This document shows, in pieces, positions 7,548 to 14,333 of a stretch of DNA of 15,879 nt (positions are counted from its first letter, which is position 1; each line of letters opens with the position of its first letter). Under the pieces are notes generated by a model, which was not told where the DNA came from, searched no databases, and was given only the letters and a program-made list of their open reading frames with translations. Location: assembly GCA_043767025.1 (NCBI GenBank), contig JAYUHK010000109.1, positions 1-15,879 on the forward strand, written 5' to 3'. A program made the position numbers and the translations under genes. This stretch comes from JAYUHK01 sp043767025. Its GTDB lineage: Bacteria > Bacteroidota > Bacteroidia > Chitinophagales > Saprospiraceae.

Positions 7548-8996
7548 ATGAAAAAAATTCTGCTGCTTTTGGTTTTTATTTCGTCCATGTTTTTGGATTC
7601 TGCAATCGCCCAGCCAGCTTTTGCAGCTTCCGAAGAAATATCCGTCAGAACCGACAATGGCTACGAAATATTAGGAAAAATAGACGGAAAAATCGTGCTT
7701 TTTAGGGATAGAAGAACCAGTTTTGAAGCTTTCGCTTTCGACGAAAAAATGCAAACTTCTTGGAAAAAAGAACTCCGACTCGTCGGCAAAAATATCAAAG
7801 TGCTGACCGCTATCGGAGCTAAAAACGACTTTTGCGTTTTTTATCAAGCGCGGCAAAAAGGCGGACAAAGCAGCGTCCGCGCTTGCAAATTCGATGCCAA
7901 CGCAACTATAAAAGATACGGTGACGATTCAAGATTTTGGAGATGTGAGCAGCGACGCTGTTCGCTCCGAGATTTTTAAGTCGGAGGACAAAAATTTGATA
8001 CTACTTTTGACTAAAAAAAATAATGAAGATAATATGCGAAATGTGACAGTGTTCAGAATAGATAGCATGAAAGTAGTCTGGCAACACAGCGTGGTCGCCG
8101 ACAGTGAAATCTTTGAAGACCCCAAGCACCATACTCTGCTCACCAACGGAGGAACTGCTTACTTTATCTTCGACCTCTACAACGAGCAAAAGAAAATAAA
8201 AGACCACCGATTTGAAATATTAGAACTCAACGCCGCCACCCGAATTCCGACCATAAAAATCATAGAAATCCCACAAGTACTGACTTTCGACTCCCGTTTT
8301 TCTTTCGACAACGCCAACCAAAGATTAGTGGCGGCGGGTCTTATCACCACCGATAAGTATTCCAACAGAGCCAGTGGATATTTCTTTTTATCTGCCTCTC
8401 TGCAAGACCCGAAACAAAATATTTTTGTTGCCGAACCTTTTGACGCTGCCACTTTTAGCCTCGTGGAAGGCAAAGAAAGCAAAGAAAATAAAGGAATTTT
8501 GGACATAAACGTGACAACTCTCGCCTTGAGAAAAGACGGTGGACTTTTGCTGGTCTGCGAAAAAAATCGCCACGAAGAACGCCGCATCAACAGTCCGCGC
8601 ACAGCGATGGACAGAGGCGGCAGCTATTTTATTTACGACCATTTTTACGACAATCTGCTGCTGCTTTCGTTCAATCCCAACGGAAGCACCCACTGGAAAA
8701 CAATACTCAATAAACGACAGTATTCGCAAGACGATGACGGCTCTTATTCCTCTTATTTTTTGTACAAATCCCCTGCGGGACTGCGCTTTTTATTCAATGA
8801 TGACGTAAAAGACAACACCACCGTCAGCGAATATGTAGTCAATACGGCAGGCGAATTTGACCACAACAGCCTGCTCAACACGCGAGGAAAACACCTCGGA
8901 CTGCGCTTCCGCGAAGCCGTTCAGACCGCCGCCAATGAAATAATAATCCCCAGCGAATACGGCTACAAATTGAGTATTACTCGGTTCAGATATTAA
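7548..8996 (+). CDS. Secreted protein of unknown family
   Basis: A 482-residue protein that I do not recognise. Residues 1-21 form a signal peptide (MKKILLLLVF..AIA|Q). The mature part is rich in alternating hydrophobic and charged strands and recurrent turns, for example GKIDGKIVLFRD, GGTAYFIFDLYN, QRLVAAGLITTD, DGGLLLVCEK and AGLRFLFNDD. This spacing suggests a beta-propeller-like or repeated beta-sheet fold, but no named repeat is evident. There is no T9SS sorting domain, no lipobox and no internal membrane span, so a periplasmic location is most likely. Only four cysteines or fewer occur and no catalytic motif stands out. The ATG lies 3 bases after the stop of the NTF2-like gene, so the two are almost certainly cotranscribed and perhaps translationally coupled. 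Real coding status is strongly supported by length and signal peptide; function is unknown. Confidence 0.85.
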   Translation: MKKILLLLVFISSMFLDSAIAQPAFAASEEISVRTDNGYEILGKIDGKIVLFRDRRTSFEAFAFDEKMQTSWKKELRLVGKNIKVLTAIGAKNDFCVFYQARQKGGQSSVRACKFDANATIKDTVTIQDFGDVSSDAVRSEIFKSEDKNLILLLTKKNNEDNMRNVTVFRIDSMKVVWQHSVVADSEIFEDPKHHTLLTNGGTAYFIFDLYNEQKKIKDHRFEILELNAATRIPTIKIIEIPQVLTFDSRFSFDNANQRLVAAGLITTDKYSNRASGYFFLSASLQDPKQNIFVAEPFDAATFSLVEGKESKENKGILDINVTTLALRKDGGLLLVCEKNRHEERRINSPRTAMDRGGSYFIYDHFYDNLLLLSFNPNGSTHWKTILNKRQYSQDDDGSYSSYFLYKSPAGLRFLFNDDVKDNTTVSEYVVNTAGEFDHNSLLNTRGKHLGLRFREAVQTAANEIIIPSEYGYKLSITRFRY

Positions 8997-9018
8997 AAAA
9001 AACAGCAATTAGAAAGCG

Positions 9019-9543
9019 ATGAAAAAAATAATTTTAGGATTTTTCTCTGCCTGTTTGCTCGTGTGCTGTCGGGCGCAAGAACCCGCCAACCGTCCGCATT
9101 GCCTACAAGAGGATTTTGATAAAAAAGTGCAAAGTATGATTTCTTTCAATGTGTCGCTCATCGGAGCCGACGAGTTGCGAGCCAATCAGCCGAAGTTCGT
9201 GATTTTGGACGCTCGGGAGCGTGAAGAATTTGAAGTCAGCCACCTCGAAGGCGCGCGGTACTTGGGCTATGATAACCTCAACTTGGGGAGCTTGTCGGGA
9301 GTCGCAAAAGACGCGCCCATCGCCATTTACTGTTCTATCGGCTATCGGAGCGAAAAAATTGGGCGGCGGCTTGAGCGCATGGGCTACACCAACGTCCGAA
9401 ATCTGTACGGTAGTATTTTTGATTGGGTCAATCGCAGCTATCCAGTAGTGGACAGCAAAGGTATTTTGGTCAAAAAAATACATACTTACAATCGAAAATG
9501 GAGCCGTTGGGTAGATGACACGAAAGCAGAAAAAGTTTGGTAA
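9019..9543 (+). CDS. Periplasmic single-domain rhodanese-like protein
   Basis: A 174-residue sulfurtransferase-type protein. Residues 1-19 look like a signal peptide ending CRA|Q, giving Gln at +1 after signal peptidase I. A lipoprotein alternative is weak because the cysteines at 12, 16 and 17 lack a good lipobox. The rhodanese domain covers about 44-143: LDAREREEF at 63-71, SHLEGARYLG at 74-83, and the active-site loop CSIGYRS at 105-111 with catalytic Cys105. The loop length and the Arg fit sulfur-transferring rhodaneses rather than Cdc25-type phosphatases. A C-terminal extension with PVVD and HTYNRKWSRW follows. It would carry a persulfide on Cys105 in the periplasm; the sulfur donor and acceptor are unknown. 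It is the last gene of the rsgA operon, 22 bases after the preceding gene. Its stop codon overlaps the A-run that forms the T-tract of the opposing terminator. Confidence 0.9.
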   Translation: MKKIILGFFSACLLVCCRAQEPANRPHCLQEDFDKKVQSMISFNVSLIGADELRANQPKFVILDAREREEFEVSHLEGARYLGYDNLNLGSLSGVAKDAPIAIYCSIGYRSEKIGRRLERMGYTNVRNLYGSIFDWVNRSYPVVDSKGILVKKIHTYNRKWSRWVDDTKAEKVW

Positions 9544-9580
9544 AAAAAAAGCCCCCGACCGTGTGAATGATCGAGGGCTT
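9542..9580 (-). terminator. Rho-independent terminator of the DUF4331 gene pair
   Basis: AAGCCCCCGA (9549-9558) pairs with TCGAGGGCTT (9571-9580) with one mismatch around a 12-base loop. On the minus strand the hairpin is followed by nine T (complement of 9542-9550). On the plus strand there is no T-run after it, so it is oriented to stop transcription of the minus-strand genes. The T-tract includes the stop codon of the rhodanese gene on the other strand. Confidence 0.8.
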
Positions 9581-9616
9581 CAACAAAAATAAATTCAGTC
9601 AAAACAAAATTTATCC

Positions 9617-11668
9617 TTATTGCTTTACGACACGAAGTGCTTGCACCACATTGTCGCCAATAAAAGTTTTTACGACATAAACCCCAGAGTTGAGATTCTG
9701 ACCGTCCCAATTCGCAGTATAGTCGCCTTCCGATTTTTTCTCATTTACCAATGCTTTTACCAATCTTCCTGAAAGGTCATAAATATTGATAGTTACTTGT
9801 GTCGGGTTCTGAATATGATATTTTATCACAGTCGCCGCAACGAAAGGATTTGGCGAAGCCGAAATCGCTATTTGTGGCAATCCTAACTCCAAGTTCGCTG
9901 TCGGTGTAGCGTTCAAGATAGCTGGTTGCGTGTACGCCACTGGTACGCCACTGCAAACTCCCGTGCCGCCCCAAGGGGTTTGGACATAAGGGAAAGAGCT
10001 GCGGAAAGTAGTGTCGTTCTTTTCGATATTGGTGGTGTAGCCCAACACGCCCAACAAGTTGGGAGTCACAGGACTTGGAGAAGTACCCGGCACATAATCG
10101 TCATACCACAATCCGATAGCTGCCAAAACTGCGCCGCCTACGGCTTGAAGCTCGATGCGTGTCACATCGTCCTCCAAACGTCTTCCATTCGGAAATCCGT
10201 CCATGTTCGGTATGAATTGTAGGCTCGTGTTGGCGTTGTAAGCAGGGTCGGTCAAGCCTAAAACTGCTGCATAAATAAGTCCCAAAGAGCTGAATTTAGG
10301 GTCGTTGCGCTGCGTGACGGGTACCGCCATGTTCAAACGCAACATATCGCCGCCATTCGGAAGGAAATTATTGATGAATGGTTTTCCTGCCGCCAACGGA
10401 TTGCCGCCTTTGCCAGTAGCCAACTGATACGGACGAACATTCGGAACGCCTGTATGGAAAATAGGCCACAAATCAACCGCGCGAGGCGAAGTCGAATCTG
10501 GCAACAAAAGTGTACCAAAAACCGCATTGTCTAATGCCGTCCCTGCCACTGCCGCCGAGCCTTTCAATGCCCACAAGCCTTTTTGGTCATAGCCGAAGCC
10601 GAAGCCACCCAAAGAGTTTCTTTGGATTTTGAGCGGAGCAAAAGCGGGTACAGCAGTGCCGAAGAGCGTAGCGTCCATGTACAAAGAAAGTTCAGGGCGG
10701 TAAAAATATTTACCAAAAACACTCAAACTGTCCAAATCTTGGTACGGAGTGATTGCGTTCCAGAGGTCTTTTTTTCCGACTGGAATGACCGCTTCGTTGG
10801 TCAAAGGCATTCCGAGGCGAGATACTTGTACCCAAGGTCCAGAGTATGCAATCGCACCTGTGTTGATAGTTCTGATTTGTTGGCGGCTGGCAGAAGCCCA
10901 CACACCGATTACATAATCTGCATCTAAAATATTCGCAGCCATGCTGACGGGTTTGTTTGTCTTTTGTAGCGTCGAAATATCTACCTGAATAGCTATCGTC
11001 GAAACGTTCATACATTTCAAACCGTCTTTTGCACCACTTTGACGCGGTGAATCGCCCAAGTCAAAAATACCTGCCAAGTCCACGAAAAATGGATCGTCGC
11101 TGGAGCCACAGAATACTTTTTCACCAGAGTTTGCTGTTGTGATAGCATTGGTAAAAAGTGTATTGTAGTTGGTGTTCAAGCCTGCGCCACCAGTGATAGA
11201 GCGCGGACCGACATTGGGCGGCGGTACGATTCCATTGGTAATAATGGTCGTAAAAGTAGCTCCGCCGTTGATGCTGCGCTCCAATTTGTAAGTCGTTTTC
11301 AAGTTTTGTTGCCCCAGACGAATGTTGAAAAAAGTAGTAGGGTCTTGATTGACTTTGGTGAATGTGAAACGATAAATAATATCGTCGCCCGCAGTAGCAG
11401 TGTTGTTATCCACGTGGATTTCGTAGCGGATATTTTCGCCGAAAGAATAATAATTCGGTCCGCCGTTGGGTGCTTGCATTGGCACATAGCAAGCGATGAG
11501 CGTTATTTTATTCGGATCGTCGGGACTGCGGAATGCGTACAAATCCGTATTGTCCGCCAACGGGTCGTTTGCGATAAGCGGTGCCTCGCGGTGGCTGGAA
11601 GCCTTGGTTTGGATACTGCCTGCCATCAAAATAATAGACAGTACAGCCAGAAATATATTTCTTTTCAT
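9617..11668 (-). CDS. DUF4331 family secreted protein with T9SS type A sorting domain
   Basis: A 683-residue protein. Residues 1-23 form a signal peptide. Residues 24-575 are a full DUF4331 domain, opening with the hallmark SSHREAPLIANDPLADNTDLYAF (from residue 24) and containing GGPNYYSFGENIRYEIHVDN, DPFFVDLAGIFDLGDSPRQ, VSRLGMPLTNEAVIP, LWPIFHTGVPNVRPYQLATG and GFPNGRRLEDDVTRIELQAV. A linker rich in Ala, Thr and Pro (575-600) leads to a T9SS type A sorting domain at 601-683 (about 9617-9868) with ISASPNPF, INIYDLSGRLVKAL and GVYVVKTF. The function of DUF4331 is not known; I infer surface display or release through T9SS. It lies 31 bases downstream of a paralogue that shares nearly its whole DUF4331 part but lacks the tail. 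A strong terminator follows its stop. Family and export signal are clear; role unknown. Confidence 0.93.
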   Translation of the reverse strand: MKRNIFLAVLSIILMAGSIQTKASSHREAPLIANDPLADNTDLYAFRSPDDPNKITLIACYVPMQAPNGGPNYYSFGENIRYEIHVDNNTATAGDDIIYRFTFTKVNQDPTTFFNIRLGQQNLKTTYKLERSINGGATFTTIITNGIVPPPNVGPRSITGGAGLNTNYNTLFTNAITTANSGEKVFCGSSDDPFFVDLAGIFDLGDSPRQSGAKDGLKCMNVSTIAIQVDISTLQKTNKPVSMAANILDADYVIGVWASASRQQIRTINTGAIAYSGPWVQVSRLGMPLTNEAVIPVGKKDLWNAITPYQDLDSLSVFGKYFYRPELSLYMDATLFGTAVPAFAPLKIQRNSLGGFGFGYDQKGLWALKGSAAVAGTALDNAVFGTLLLPDSTSPRAVDLWPIFHTGVPNVRPYQLATGKGGNPLAAGKPFINNFLPNGGDMLRLNMAVPVTQRNDPKFSSLGLIYAAVLGLTDPAYNANTSLQFIPNMDGFPNGRRLEDDVTRIELQAVGGAVLAAIGLWYDDYVPGTSPSPVTPNLLGVLGYTTNIEKNDTTFRSSFPYVQTPWGGTGVCSGVPVAYTQPAILNATPTANLELGLPQIAISASPNPFVAATVIKYHIQNPTQVTINIYDLSGRLVKALVNEKKSEGDYTANWDGQNLNSGVYVVKTFIGDNVVQALRVVKQ

Positions 11669-13457
11669 TTTAAATATTTGAATTGATATTTTTTTAAAAT
11701 TAGTTTACTTCCGTCCCGCGCCAAGGCGTTTGGACATACGGAAAAGCAGCTTTGAAAGTCGTGTCATTTTTTTCTACACCCGTCGAATACTGCAAAGTGT
11801 TGATGAGCAAATTGGTCACTGGCGAAGCAGCTGGATTGGTAGTATCGTAGTCGTTGTACCACAACCCGATAGCTGCCAATACTACACCGCCTACGGCTTG
11901 TAGCTCGATGCGCGTCACGTCGTCCTCCAAACGTCTGCCATTCGGGAATCCGTCCATATTCGGTATGAATTGTAGGGTTGCGTTGGCGTTGTAAGCAGGG
12001 TCAGTCAAGCCCAAAACTGCTGCATTGACAAGTCCCAAAGAGCTGAACTTGGGGTCGTTGCGCGGGGTCGGTGGCACTGCCATGTTCAGACGCAACATAT
12101 CGCCGCCGTTGGGGAGGAAATTATTGATGAATGGTTTTCCAGCCGCCAACGGGTTGCCTGCTTTGCCTGTCGCCAACTGGTAAGGGCGCAAGTTAGGGAC
12201 ACCTGTGTGGAAGATGGGCCACAAATCCACAGAGCGCGGTTTGCCAGCTCCGGGAAGCAAAAGAGTGCCAAAGATAGCGTCGTCAAGTGCAGTTCCTGCA
12301 AGTGCGGCGTTGCCTTTCAGACCAAACAAACCATTCTTTCCGTTCCGGAAGTCAAAAGATTTGAGTGACTTGGATTGTACGCGCAGTCCTTTGAACGCTG
12401 GTACAGCTGTTCCGAACTGGCTATCGTCCATGTAAAGTGCCAACTCTGGGTTGTAGAAATAATTTCCGAAGCTGCTCAAGCTGTCCAAATCTTGGTACGG
12501 ACTCATTGAGTTCCAGATGTCTTTTTTTCCGATTGGGATGACCGCTTCATTTGTCAAAGGCATTCCGAGGCGAGATACTTGTACCCAAGCACCGCTTTCT
12601 ACGGATTCGCCGCCTGTGGTGTTCAAAGTTTTTGTTTTCGGACGACTTGCCGAAGCCCAAATACCGACCACATAGTCTGCATCTAAAATATTCGCAGCCA
12701 TGCTGACAGGCTTGTTTGCCTTCTGCAAAGTCGAAATATCTACTTGGATACAGATAGAGTGGGTGTTGAAACGCCCCAAGGCATCTCTTACCTGACCGCC
12801 GCCTTGACGTGGTGCATCGCCCAAATCAAAGATGCCACCCAAATCTACGAAAAACGGATCGTCAGACGGTCCGCAAAATACTTTTTCTCCCGACGTAGCC
12901 GTAGCTATAGAGTTGGTAATCAAAGTATTGTAGTTGGGCGTACTCAAACCAACGCCGCTTGCGATAGAGCGCGCACCGATGTTGTTCGGTGGTACGATAC
13001 CGTTGGCTACGATGGTCGTGAAAGTAGCACCGCCATTGACGCTGCGCTCCAATTTGTAGGTTGTCTTCAGATTTTCTTTTCCCAAGCGAATGTTGAAAAA
13101 AGTAGTCGGGTCTTCATTGGTTTTCTTGAACGTAAACCGATAGATAATATCATCGCCGGGAGTGGCGGTGTTGTTATCTATGTGGATTTCGTAGCGAATA
13201 TTTTCCCCGAAGGAAAAATAATTTGGTCCGCCGCAAGGAAGTTCTGCGGGAATGTAGTTAGCGATGATGGTGATGGTGTTCGGATTGTCGGGGCTTCGGA
13301 AAGCGTACAAGTCCGTGTTGTCTGCCAGTGGGTCATTGGCAATTAGTGGAGCCTCGCGGTGGCTCGAAGCAAACGTAGCAGCGGTTGTTGCGCCTAATAG
13401 CACCAGAGCTATTAATGACTGCCGAATTTGCTGACGCAGTGTTACTCTTTTTTTCAT
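9944..13457. repeat. Tandem gene duplication of the DUF4331 domain
   Basis: The DUF4331-coding parts of the two adjacent genes (9944-11668 and 11700-13457) are direct repeats of about 1.7 kb. Conservation is uneven: some blocks are identical over about 29-38 bases, for example the stretch around 10800-10840 matching 12552-12590, and 10919-10947 matching 12680-12708. Other segments are strongly diverged. The region coding for the sorting domain (9617-9868) occurs once only. Confidence 0.85.
11700..13457 (-). CDS. DUF4331 family secreted protein lacking a T9SS domain
   Basis: A 585-residue paralogue of the next gene downstream. A signal peptide covers about residues 1-30 (MKKRVTLRQQIRQSLIALVL, then LGATTAATFA). 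The DUF4331 domain then runs from SSHREAP (31-37) to the end, where the protein stops at FPYVQTPWRGTEVN. Relatives commonly end the domain just there, so it looks complete rather than truncated. By eye the two paralogues agree at roughly three quarters of positions; the middle differs most (GGGQVRDALGRFNTHSICIQ against SGAKDGLKCMNVSTIAIQ). With a signal peptide but no sorting domain it should remain in the periplasm unless carried by another protein, in contrast to its neighbour. It is the promoter-proximal gene of the pair. No exact TAnnTTTG promoter was found in the 456 bases upstream. Confidence 0.93.
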   Translation of the reverse strand: MKKRVTLRQQIRQSLIALVLLGATTAATFASSHREAPLIANDPLADNTDLYAFRSPDNPNTITIIANYIPAELPCGGPNYFSFGENIRYEIHIDNNTATPGDDIIYRFTFKKTNEDPTTFFNIRLGKENLKTTYKLERSVNGGATFTTIVANGIVPPNNIGARSIASGVGLSTPNYNTLITNSIATATSGEKVFCGPSDDPFFVDLGGIFDLGDAPRQGGGQVRDALGRFNTHSICIQVDISTLQKANKPVSMAANILDADYVVGIWASASRPKTKTLNTTGGESVESGAWVQVSRLGMPLTNEAVIPIGKKDIWNSMSPYQDLDSLSSFGNYFYNPELALYMDDSQFGTAVPAFKGLRVQSKSLKSFDFRNGKNGLFGLKGNAALAGTALDDAIFGTLLLPGAGKPRSVDLWPIFHTGVPNLRPYQLATGKAGNPLAAGKPFINNFLPNGGDMLRLNMAVPPTPRNDPKFSSLGLVNAAVLGLTDPAYNANATLQFIPNMDGFPNGRRLEDDVTRIELQAVGGVVLAAIGLWYNDYDTTNPAASPVTNLLINTLQYSTGVEKNDTTFKAAFPYVQTPWRGTEVN

Positions 13458-13762
13458 AAAAGAAAAATTTGTTTGAGTGGTGAATAAATTTTTAAGTCTT
13501 AATACGATGATTTACGGTTGTAAGGGGGCGAGTGGTTTTTGCTGCGCAAAAAAAAGTGTGCTATTTAGAGAACGCTTCTAAAATAAATTACCCATTTTTT
13601 CTGCTAAATTGCAAACAATCACTGCGTTATTTTTTCGTTACAACGTGCTGCGTTGCGCCTCAAAAATGCCTTGTTGTTGTTTTGAATTTATTTGAAAAAT
13701 TTGAGTACTTTATTTTTTCTTCATTCTCGTGCGCATTTTTGTAGCAAATTCGGAGAAAAAGC

Positions 13763-13811
13763 AAAAAAAAGCCAAGATAAGAGCGGTAGCTCTTGTCTTG
13801 GCTTTTTTTTT
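13763..13811. terminator. Bidirectional rho-independent terminator
   Basis: A 14-base-pair stem, GCCAAGATAAGAGC (13771-13784) with GCTCTTGTCTTGGC (13789-13802), closes a GGTA tetraloop. It is perfect on the plus strand if one U-G pair is allowed and has one A-C mismatch on the minus strand. It is flanked by eight A (13763-13770) and nine T (13803-13811), so it can work both ways. It most plausibly ends the minus-strand protease-lipoprotein transcript, 112 bases past the stop at 13914; no plus-strand gene lies just upstream. Confidence 0.88.
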
Positions 13812-13864
13812 GCACGACTGCCTACTGTGGTATTTAATCCCTACGCCACTCAAAAACCGAGCCG

Positions 13865-13901
13865 CCACTCGCTCGCTTCCGAAGAGGAGCAGAGCGAGTG
13901 G
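13865..13901. repeat. GC-rich inverted repeat next to the lipoprotein stop
   Basis: CCACTCGCTC (13865-13874) is exactly complementary to GAGCGAGTGG (13892-13901), with 17 bases between that can pair further in part. There is no T-run, so it is not a standard terminator. It begins about a dozen bases past the stop codon at 13914 and is much richer in G+C than the AT-rich gene beside it. It could stabilise the mRNA 3' end, be a member of a dispersed repeat family, or mark an old insertion junction. Confidence 0.6.
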
Positions 13902-13913
13902 AGGGAGGGGTGG

Positions 13914-14333
13914 CTAATCTACAACGGTTTTCTTTATGATTAAATCTATTTCTGTAATGGTGTCATTTTTAAAAGTAAATTCTAAAATTTCATACTTGTA
14001 TATTTTATTGTCATGCTTAAAACACATTTGATATTCGTCCTGCGACATATTTTTAGATGGCAAGATATTACTGAATGTAGGTTTTCCGATTAAATTGTGC
14101 AGTCGCTCTCGTGTCATACCTATCAAACAATTTTTTGATTCTAAAAATATTCCATAGTTCAATGATTTGTGACAGGAATCAACACGACTAAACTTCCAAT
14201 TTTTATCCAGTGAATCTATAAGTGTGGAGCAGTTTCGGTCAAATATTATAGTAGCTCTTTGAGCTTTGTCAATAATAAATTTGTTATTGCATGAAAACAA
14301 AAAAATTGCTGAGATTATTGCAGCTAATCTCAT
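13914..14333 (-). CDS. Small BamE/SmpA-like lipoprotein
   Basis: A 139-residue predicted lipoprotein. The signal peptide MRLAAIISAIFLFSC gives a lipobox-like LFSC with lipidated Cys15. Near the middle, GMTRERLHNLIGKPTF (72-87) matches the helix-turn motif of SmpA/OmlA/BamE-type domains (GMTxxxVxxLLGxP), and the C-terminal strands LEFTFKNDTITEIDLII complete the alpha-beta pattern of that fold. Four more cysteines (35, 54, 69, 104) could form disulfides in the periplasm. True BamE belongs to the outer-membrane assembly complex, but many lipoproteins of other roles share the fold, so no BAM role is claimed. Its ATG overlaps the TGA of the upstream protease gene by four bases (ATGA at 14333-14330), which implies translational coupling. 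The gene is markedly AT-rich compared with the rest of the window. A terminator lies 112 bases downstream. Confidence 0.75.
   Translation of the reverse strand: MRLAAIISAIFLFSCNNKFIIDKAQRATIIFDRNCSTLIDSLDKNWKFSRVDSCHKSLNYGIFLESKNCLIGMTRERLHNLIGKPTFSNILPSKNMSQDEYQMCFKHDNKIYKYEILEFTFKNDTITEIDLIIKKTVVD

Larger units (their letters stand above)
13458..13913. other. 456-base intergenic region with two hairpins
   Basis: No ORF here has recognisable protein character; several short open frames exist but are low-complexity or overlap hairpins. The part next to the DUF4331 gene (13458-13560) must hold its leader and perhaps its promoter, but no consensus -7 element was found on the minus strand. The region contains a bidirectional terminator (13763-13811) and a GC-rich palindrome (13865-13901), both listed separately. 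Confidence 0.6.

Noticed and set aside
7548..8996. T9SS sorting domain at the end of the 482-residue protein
   Set aside because: The C-terminus (YGYKLSITRFRY) lacks the PNP motif and the 80-residue layout seen in the other three proteins.
9056..9071. Lipobox in the rhodanese
   Set aside because: Cys12, Cys16 and Cys17 lack a standard residue pattern before them, whereas A19|Q20 gives a normal signal peptidase I site.
13590..13615. Minus-strand TTTG plus TAATTTAT as the promoter of the DUF4331 pair
   Set aside because: The -7 half matches only TAnnTT and the spacing is at the upper limit; not strong enough to call.
13532..13943. Small plus-strand ORFs in the 13458-13913 gap
   Set aside because: Their peptides are Phe/Cys-rich or low-complexity with no family resemblance, and some run through the terminator hairpin.
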